From positions 3,596,001 to 3,660,000 of the forward strand of contig OW203770.1 of assembly GCA_934045905.1 (NCBI GenBank): a stretch of DNA of 64,000 nt. The letters are read 5' to 3'. Under the pieces are notes generated by a model, which made no database searches, was not told the origin of the DNA, and saw only the letters and a program-made list of their open reading frames with translations. The translations under genes and the position numbers were made by a program. Positions 57,553-64,000 of this stretch are shown here, in pieces (within the stretch, counting starts at the first letter, position 1; each line of letters opens with the position of its first letter). The stretch comes from Leuctra nigra. Taxonomy: Eukaryota; Arthropoda; Insecta; Plecoptera; Leuctridae.

Positions 57553-57860
57553 CTGGAATACCAACATGAAGGAGAAGTTAGCCGTGCCGTAGTCGATGAT
57601 GGTGTGGTTGCATGCGGACACTGTTGCCATGTCCTCGGCTGCCGTGCCTTGGACGAGGATCACGTCATCGGTGTCCCCGGTCAGGTGGAGGCGACACCTG
57701 GAATACCAACATGAAGGAGAAGTTAGCCGTGCCGTAGTCGATGATGGTGTGGTTGCATGCGGACACTGTTGCCATGTCCTCCGCGGCCGTGCCTTGGACG
57801 AGGATGACGTCATCGGTTTCCCCGGTCAAGTGGAGGCGACACCTGGAATATCAAGGAGAA
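57553..57860 (-). repeat. Two extra 145-bp copies of the last-exon acceptor and exon start
   Basis: The 145-bp unit gives exon starts at 57552, 57697 and 57842, each preceded by TATTCCAG. The extra copies carry about 114 bases of exon (to GACTACGGCA) and then intron sequence CGGCTAACTTCTCCTTCATG; they have no donor. Read-through of one unit shifts frame (145 = 48 codons + 1). Only use of the 57552 acceptor restores the GTFG motif. Confidence 0.88.
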
Positions 57861-57959
57861 GGAGAACCTCAGCTGTACGACCATCACACTACAGGGATTG
57901 GTAACTCTCAAATCAGACCCTGTATGCTTTTGTCATTGAACAAAACCCCTGCAGGAAGG

Positions 57960-58362
57960 CAGGGGTACAGCCTTCTCGACAGTCTCTTTGTTCTCTGGGT
58001 AGCTGCCTGCCGACCAAAGATAAAGCTGTGACGTAATCGGTTTCTTGCACGGTTGGAGGCGCTACTCCCGGTGGTGGCAATAAAATATACTACAAGATGA
58101 CATCATTTCCACTGCCTTCTTTAATGCGAATCAAGAGATTCGAAGATACAGTGTGGCGGTAAAATTCTAATGTCGAATCGAATCTCTTGATTCGCATTAA
58201 AGAAGGCAGTGAAAATTGCGTCATCTTGTAGTACATTGTATTGCCACCACCGGGAGTAGCGCCCCCAACCGTGCAAGAAACAGATGACGTCATAGCTTTA
58301 TCTTTGGTCGGCAGGCAGCTACCCAGAGAACAAAGTGACTGTCGAGAAGGCTTTGGGCAGGG
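57960..58362. mobile_element. Fold-back MITE in fucosyltransferase intron
   Basis: CAGCCTTCTCGACAGTC pairs with GACTGTCGAGAAGGCT and the arms continue (GGTAGCTGCCTGCCGACCAA; GATTCGCATTAAAGAAGGCA at the inner end). Arms are about 180 bp with a spacer of about 45 bp. Confidence 0.82.
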
Positions 58363-58586
58363 GATACCGTCAGAATCCATTGTTTTTATTGGTGATGTCT
58401 TAGACTAAATTAAACTAAATGCACAGTTATTTAGTCTAAGCTTCAACTCCTGACAGCTAGAGCTTGTGTTATTCTTACTAAATATGTATTATTCCCTGAT
58501 AAAACTCTAGTTGTCCTACATGGTTCTAATTTAAAATTGTAGTTGCACCACCTCCACCTACAGTCTGTTTTTTTACTGTATGAACT

Positions 58587-58709
58587 CTCACCAGATGGAG
58601 CCACAGTCAGTTGTTCTGCTAGACCGAGAAAGACTTCATTGCGCGCTCACCTTGCAATGTTGTCTTTCTCGGCCTAGCAGAACAACTGACGGTGTCTCGG
58701 TCTCTAGAG
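58587..58709. mobile_element. Hairpin MITE, copy 2
   Basis: Matches 42869-42991: CTCACCAGA, then GTTGTTCTGCTAGACCGAG paired with CTCGGCCTAGCAGAACAAC around CATTGCGCGCTCACC. It lies about 24 bases downstream of the donor of the fucosyltransferase exon at 58739. Confidence 0.8.
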
Positions 58710-58738
58710 ACTTCAAACATAGGAAAAACGAACTTTAC

Positions 58739-58935
58739 CACTCGATATCGTCGCTGACTACCAGGAACACGGCCTCCTTGAACTTCCTCCTGAACTCGTC
58801 CATGGCGCGCAAGTAGAAGCTGGGCGTGGCTTGTGTCGTCGCGTACTGCGCCGCTAGATGGTGCTCGTAGTCTGTTCTGCGCACGTGCACGCCGACGAAC
58901 ACCGTCTCCGTGCTGCGCCGAGCAGATCGCAGGAT
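58739..58935 (-). CDS. GT11 fucosyltransferase, exon with HVRRTDY motif
   Basis: Acceptor CCTCCTAG, donor GTAAAG on the minus strand; 197 bases, phase 0 in and 2 out. It encodes ILRSARRSTETVFVGVHVRR then TDYEHHLAAQYATT, FYLRAMDEFRRKF and FLVVSDDIEW. V-G-V-H-V-R-R-T-D-Y is the GDP-fucose-binding motif of GT11 and S-D-D-x-x-W the following conserved block. Higher GC than its surroundings. The Golgi enzyme would transfer fucose from GDP-fucose to galactose-type acceptors. Confidence 0.9.
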
Positions 58936-59020
58936 CTAGGAGGGACAATGAGCTCATTGTACCGGGTGAGATGACAGTGATCTACGAGACCTCAATGTCA
59001 TCGTACATTTTGCACGCTGG

Positions 59021-59354
59021 CTGGCGCGTAGGAACTAAATTTGCAAGGAGGGGGGGGGGGGGGGGGGGATAATATTGTAAAAGAGATTGAACTGGAGATA
59101 TACTATAGTGTCTACGTAGACAATGGGGAGGGGGAGGGGGCAGCAAAATGCAAGTACGGGGCGCACAGCTCCGGATTTTTTTTGAATTTCAGGTATGAAT
59201 TTGGTGCATTTCTACGCGGTTTTAACACTTTTAAAGCATATTTTTAGCTTGACATATAAATGTAAAAGATCAAAAAGAGGGGCATTGAATCTGTGGGGGG
59301 GGGGGGGGGGGGAATTTCCCCCCATCCCCCCCCCCCCCCCTTCCTACGCGCCTG
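59021..59354. mobile_element. Non-autonomous hAT-like element, 334 bp, perfect 8-bp target duplication
   Basis: CTGGCGCGTAGGAA and TTCCTACGCGCCTG are the inverted ends; CACGCTGG is duplicated at 59013-59020 and 59355-59362. Long G and C runs sit just inside the ends. The end motif CAGGCGCGTAGGAA also occurs inside the 10594 and 60499 elements and at 62898. Confidence 0.9.
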
Positions 59355-59439
59355 CACGCTGGTGCACTTTATGGTCAAGTCTTGATTGGTCAAATATATC
59401 AAAGCTTTTTTTTTGTAACTAACCAAGCGAGCGGAGCGA

Positions 59440-60205
59440 GCAAGAGCGTCTACACCTGAAATTTATCGCTCGAATTTCTGTTTCTTTTGTTGATTTCTTC
59501 TTTTTGCTTTACTGATCAAACAAAGTAACGGATCAGTCATTTTTTCCCCAAAACATGCATCACTATCATCATATTAATTGATGACTTAATTGTTTCTAGT
59601 AAGATTGGCCCTTTGGTTACATGGGAAAATTGATTTATATAGTATGGCAGGTAGACGGCACAATAGGAGGAGCTCACATTCAAAATGTAACTTCTCCAAA
59701 AACATTGAAGAGAGATAAACGCGATTTTCTCTTGACATTAGCATGGAAGAGGTACGAAATCCTGTGTTTACATTATTAATTACATTTTGGTTTATTGTGA
59801 TTTTTGAGTATCAGGTTGCGTGAACATTGTTGCTCTTCATGTATTTTCACCTCTATACCTGAAAAAACCGAAATAGACGACTTGACAAGTTGCATTTTGA
59901 AAGTAAGGCCGTCGTCAAATTCTTCAAATAAACCAGCATCAAACGGTATTTAAAAAGAATTTTCTCTTTAGTGAACCATTCATAAACACAAATCTCTTTC
60001 AAAATGGTTTGAGATATTGTTCATTGTTCCTTGATTTTGAAAACTGATGACTGCGTACACTAAATTTTGACTAACAAAATGTTCTTTTATAGGTAGAATA
60101 TATTTTCAAGATATTATATTAGACTTTGTACAATGTGATTTATTTGGAAAATAAGTGACACAACAACAATTGTGTATGTGCACCCACACGCCCTCTGATA
60201 ATCCT
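59440..60205. other. Intron of the fucosyltransferase gene
   Basis: AT-rich intron sequence; a fragment AAGCGAGCGGAGCGAGC at 59425-59445 is the Helitron-family end motif. No other feature seen. Confidence 0.5.
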
Positions 60206-60211
60206 AGCGAC

Positions 60212-60469
60212 CTCCCCTAGTACCTCTTGCGCGTTCTCCACCAGATGCGGATGGAACTTGAACTCCCGTCTCACGTCCGGCTCGTGATTGACGACGATCT
60301 CCACGAGGCCGTCGTAGTCTGGACCCCAGAACGAGTAGATCTGGATGCTGGTAGCGTTGGGAGAGTTGTGGAGGTTGCTGTGGGCGTGCTTGTTCCACAC
60401 ACCAGCCCGTGTTCCTGGGATAACACAGTCCAGAATGTCTGCGGCGGGAACGCTTAAGTCAACGAACAC
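60212..60469 (-). CDS. GT11 fucosyltransferase, second recognised exon
   Basis: Acceptor TGATGTAG, exactly 86 codons, donor GTCGCT (weak but GT). It encodes VFVDLSVPAADILDC, then IYSFWGPDYDGLVEIVVNHE, REFKFHPHLVENAQEVLGE. F-x-x-L-S-V-P and the F-x-F-x-P-H-L...A-Q segment are typical of the GT11 middle region. With this donor choice the next exon continues VLGE-ILRS in frame; the longer open frame to 60140 would run into intron. Confidence 0.82.
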
Positions 60470-60498
60470 CTACATCAGACGCAATCTTAGCTTATTTA

Positions 60499-61175
60499 CA
60501 GTATTACTCAACCTTTTTGACTTGCGGGCCAATAATACGAATTTGCTTTTGTTGTGGGGCCGCATTTTTAAAAAAAAGTACAATAATGCTCACGTGATCA
60601 GGTTGGTTCATTCCAGGCGCATATGAACTACTTTTATCACATGTGGGGGGGGGGGGGGGGGGGTCGAAGCCCAGGTTTAGCCCCGCAGGGCGTTTTTTAA
60701 AAATATATTTTAACAATTTAAAAGTGATTTTGGGGCACTAAAATGCACGAACAGAAGCAAACTACCCTCCAATTATTGCCCCGCAGGGCGTTTTTTTTAG
60801 AATTTAAGCAAATTTATAAGTGATTTGGAATGAACTTAATTTTGTATAGAGAGTAGGAGGTCAGTCTGCTCGGGTGGGGGGGGGGGGGGGGGGGGGGGGA
60901 GTTAATCCCCTTATCACCCCTTCCTTTGTGCATGGTTCATTCAGAGTCTTTTGTTTATTAGGAAACGAATCGAATAATATTTCACCCACCAAACCAAACA
61001 CTTTTTTACAATTTTCGGAATTGGTAAATGACTACTCTCAAAATTTGTCTCAAATGAAATGATATTTTTTATACAGTTTTTTCAGTGGATACATTTTGTG
61101 AATAAGTAGGCATTTGAAACATCAACTAGGGGGACACAAAAATTAGTTCCGCGGGACGCAGGTTAAGTGCCCCTG
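60499..61175. mobile_element. Non-autonomous hAT element, related to 10594
   Basis: The left end CAGTATTACTCAACCTTTTT and right end GGTTAAGTGCCCCTG are diverged hAT ends; GCTTATTTA (60490-60498) and GCTTATTA (61176-61183) are the decayed duplication. The body matches 10594-11088 (TGCGGGCCAATAATACGAAT, CCCCGCAGGGCG twice) and has G runs at 60643 and 60876. The minus-strand neighbour exon ends 30 bp away. Confidence 0.85.
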
Positions 61176-61499
61176 GCTTATTATGATGGCGAACACAGAG
61201 CTCAGATCATTGGGGAAATTCTCTGTGTTACACGCTAAGCAATTCATAGCTTGCACGAACTTCTTTTGTTTTATATCAGCAATGCTAAATTATTGAATTT
61301 TCCTCCAGAGGACGGACATTACTTTGGCACGTTGATGGGTCAGATTATAACTTTATTGAGGTAAATCAATGCATTTTTGTAATGTGAGTGATTCCTCTTC
61401 GTACTAAAGATATCTCCGGAGCCTATACAATTTCCCAGGTACCCATTAACTATAAAATATCGTCAAAAAAGCAGAGAATCGCAGCTATTCTCCGTGCTT

Positions 61500-62020
61500 C
61501 TCTACATCCGATCCAAAAAAATAGTTACAGCTATGAGAACACTCCATTCGTTTATGAAGGACATTCACTGCATACTGGAGCTTATGAATATTTTTAGTAA
61601 TAGAAGTTGATTTTGCAGTGATTTATTACCAAAAAAAAATCGTGTATAACTACGCATGTGCAAACTGTCAAAACACAGTGCTTTTATGTTAAATATTATA
61701 TTCATAGTAGTGGATATAATTAATATCTCAACATTTCGTTGGAAAGATGAAGAAAGAGCGCATGTTTTGCCGACAACATTGTGTCAGGTTTGTGCTGCAT
61801 ATGTGCCCATTTATTCGATTGAAGTTTGTTGTTCGCTGCTCATCGGATTTCCTCAAACTTCAGATTGATTTGAGAATATTTAGGTGCAAGGAAGTAAAAT
61901 CATATTCAAAGTTATTTTGGCAGCTCTTTTCTGCGTAGATTAGTTCCAACAAAAGTATCTTATCTTATCTGGATAAGGGACAATTCTTTGCTAAACTGAA
62001 CCCTTCTAAGTGAAAATGTT
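61500..62020. repeat. Copy of the 33353-type repeat
   Basis: CTACATCCGATC, GGATATAATTAATATCTCAA, TCGTTGGAAAGATGAAGAAA, TTCTGCGTAGAT and AACTGAACCCTTC run parallel to 33385-33940. The GGTGGCTG ends are missing. Confidence 0.75.
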
Positions 62021-62042
62021 ATCATTTTGTTGTCATATACGA

Positions 62043-62735
62043 CTGAACCTTATCCATGGTACGTCTTACATACCTGACCTTGTATCTTATCCATGGCGCG
62101 TCTTATATCCGTGACCTTGTACCTTATCCATGGTACGTCTTACATACCTGACCTTGTACCTTTTCCATGGCGCGTCTTATATCCGTGACCTTGTACCTTA
62201 TCCATGGCGCGTCTTATATCCATGAGGTTGTACCTTATCCATAGCGCGTCTTATATCCGTGACCTTGTACCTTATCCATGGTACGTCTTACATACCTGAC
62301 CTTGTATCTTATCCATGGCGCGTCTTATATCCGTTACCTTGTACCTTATCCATGGTACGTCTTACATACCTGATCTTGTATCTTATCCATGGCGCGTCTT
62401 ATATCCGTTACCTTGTACCTTATCCATGGCGCGTCTAACATGCCTGACCTTGTATCTTATCCATGGTGCGTCTTATATCCATGAGGTTGTACCTTATCCA
62501 TGGCGCATCTTATATCCGTGACCTTGTACCTTATCCATAGCGCGTCTTATATCCGTGACCTTGTACCTTATCCATGGCGCGTCTTACATACCTGACCTTG
62601 TACCTTATCCATGGCGCGTCTTATATCCGTGACCTTGTACCTTATCCCAGGCGCGTCTTATATCCGTGACCTTGTACCTGATCCATGGCGCGTCTTATAT
62701 CCGTGACCTTGTACCTTATCCATGGCGCGTCTGAT
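62043..62735 (-). repeat. 37-bp tandem array made of a 5' splice site, about 19 units
   Basis: On the minus strand each unit is 24 bases identical or nearly so to the exon end (GATATAAGACGCGCCATGGA, TAAG) plus 13 bases of intron start (GTACAAGGTCACG). The array begins at the donor of the exon at 62715-62860 and runs about 690 bp into the intron. Variant units read TACATACCTGACC or CATGAGGTTG on the plus strand. Most units preserve AAG|GTACAAGG, a usable donor. Confidence 0.9.
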
Positions 62736-62860
62736 ATCCCAATGCACTAAGGGCCGAAGTCCCGTCCTCTGAGCTATGACGTAGGCAGCTGCGTACTCCC
62801 ACATGTGGTTGCCAAGACGACCTCCCCCCTTCGCGTAGACCACCCCATGGGGAGGACAAG
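62715..62860 (-). CDS. GT11 fucosyltransferase, exon with GRLGN motif
   Basis: Acceptor ATGATTCACAG, donor GTACAAGG on the minus strand; 146 bases, phase 1 in and 0 out. It encodes CPPHGVVYAKGGGRLGNHMW, EYAAAYVIAQRTGLRPLVHW and DIRRAMDK. G-G-R-L-G-N-x-x-x-x-Y-A-x-x-x-x-x-A is the N-terminal hallmark of GT11. The four exons together give about 276 residues, the full catalytic domain. The cytoplasmic tail and membrane anchor must be in an upstream exon, not recognised between 62866 and 64000. Confidence 0.87.
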
Positions 62861-62897
62861 CTGTGAATCATCAGACACAGTCAGCAGGATAGAGACG

Positions 62898-63295
62898 CGA
62901 CAGGCGCGTAGGAATAGGGGGGGAAGGGGGGAACGGACCCCCCCTCCCTGCCAGAGATCCTTAACACCCCCAGATGTCACCTACAGATATTCAAATGTTG
63001 ATAAAGAGATGCAAATATACACAGATTTGCTTCATTATGAGGTCAAATTCTCAGAATTTTCTTAAGTTTTGCAAACCTAATTGAACACAGGTGGATCCAA
63101 CACAAGTTAAATACTAATTTGTCCAACATGATCATCCTCTTGAACAACTTTTAATAATTACACATTAAACTACACGTCTCATTTGCTTGTGGACTTCATT
63201 CCTCATTCCTTTGAAAGATCCAGCATTTGGCTCTGGTTTCTTATGTTGTTCTGATTCTGTAACTAGAGGAGTATGAAAGCGGGGTGGCGTACGGT
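62898..63295. other. Spacer with partial hAT-like end
   Basis: CAGGCGCGTAGGAA followed by a G run at 62898-62930 and a C run marks a partial element of the 59021 family, only about 33 bases upstream of the GRLGN exon acceptor. No further gene is supported to 63300. Confidence 0.5.
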
Positions 63296-63305
63296 GTATT
63301 ACTTA

Positions 63306-63704
63306 CCATAAAAAACACTCCGTGTAAAAAAAAACAGCCAAGTCTCTTCAACTAAAAAAAATTATGAAATCTTAAAAATTCTGCACTGAAAAGTAGTGAT
63401 ATCAAAAAATGGGCCAAGTCAAAACTTTATTTGAAAATCAAAAAATACTTGGCGCATCGTGTATACATAGTTTAGAAGTATAGACCAGATAGAAAATATA
63501 CATTAAATATACATAATACATATAGAATACCTATAATGCCCTAAAAAAACGATGCGCCAAGTATTTTTTGATTTTCAAATAAAGTTTTGACTTGGCCCAT
63601 TTTTTGATATCACTACTTTTCAGTGCAGAATTTTTTAGATTTCATAATTTTTTTTTAGTTGAAGAGACTTGGCTGTTTTTTTTACACAGAGTGTTTTTTA
63701 TGGG
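63306..63704. mobile_element. Inverted pair of the fold-back module
   Basis: CCATAAAAAACACTCCGTGT at the left and ACACAGAGTGTTTTTTATGG at the right close two arms of about 155 bp (63306-63460, 63548-63704) that mirror along their length. The spacer of about 85 bp is AT-rich. The arms are the same module as 2163-2368 and the outer arms of 26758-29294, giving five copies in the window. Confidence 0.88.
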
Positions 63705-64000
63705 GATCAGTTTTAGACTAGAATTACAGATTTTATCAACAATTTATCACTTTTTTCAAGTATTACTTCTCTAAATAATTATACTCTTCGCAAACAAGTC
63801 TCTTCGCAAAACAAATAATAAATTATTATTGACGAAGTTGGATAATTTATTATATTTTTTTATATCGTTCCACATTTCAAAATTGCCGCTCGAAAATCAA
63901 CGTATTTCACTGCCTCCTACATGACTAGTCGCTGACTGAATGTTCAATGGCCTTGACATCCACCTGGCCGATATTCAAGATGGCCGATGTAAACAAACTG
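63705..64000. other. AT-rich edge with shared repeat
   Basis: Positions 63900-64000 match 16190-16290 in inverted orientation (CATGACTAGT, CACTGCCTCC, GATGTAAACAAA). It is cut by the window end. Confidence 0.55.

Noticed and set aside
57451..58031. Plus-strand frames over the triplicated 145-bp unit
   Set aside because: They are antisense shadows of the fucosyltransferase exon, whose minus-strand reading matches GT11 motifs.
60140..60211. Extension of the fucosyltransferase exon to 60140
   Set aside because: Using GT at 60206-60211 gives an in-frame join into the HVRRTDY exon that fits the family; the extension reads intron sequence.

Overview
The window is eukaryotic nuclear DNA. Every gene found is split by GT-AG introns, the background is AT-rich, there is one 200-base gap of unknown bases, and transposons fill much of the sequence. 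A 7tm_6 odorant receptor (a family restricted to insects), a family GT11 fucosyltransferase, secreted C-type lectin-like proteins and dense non-autonomous elements point to an insect. A hemipteran such as a planthopper is my guess; the order is inference. All exon models come from reading splice sites and codon phase by eye.

Four host loci stand out. (1) 17588-24160, plus strand: a three-exon gene for a serine/proline-rich protein of about 1268 residues that I do not recognise, with a 15-residue repeat and 31 copies of a 7-residue repeat. (2) 40677-46808, plus strand: a complete seven-exon odorant receptor of 481 residues. (3) 48182-51817, minus strand: a complete three-exon secreted C-type lectin-like protein of 186 residues; a broken paralogue lies at 30686-34545. 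(4) 57321-62860, minus strand: four exons covering a GT11 fucosyltransferase catalytic domain; its first exon or exons were not found. In locus 4 both a 5' splice site (about 19 copies of 37 bp) and a 3' splice site (3 copies of 145 bp) are tandemly amplified.

Transposon layer. Retroelements: a LINE C-terminus at the left edge, a 5'-truncated CR1/L2-like LINE (5604-7765), a decayed RT/RNase H fragment directly behind the odorant receptor, a LINE 3' end (52912-53155), a SINE with 11-bp target duplications (35563-35845), and a tRNA-containing insertion with 15-bp duplications (31763-32480). DNA elements: five Helitron 3' termini, hAT elements with 8-bp duplications (10594, 12275, 56538, 59021, 60499), TTAA-flanked fold-backs (3780, 31482, 48421, 51170), TA-flanked elements (12910, 13102, 48824), a long-TIR element with a 10-bp duplication (37531), and many hairpin MITEs. 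Several are nested, which gives insertion order.

The receptor and lectin genes use ordinary insect splice signals while their introns are mostly transposon. There is no operon-like organisation. The loci have separate roles: smell, carbohydrate recognition or immunity, glycan synthesis, and one unknown.
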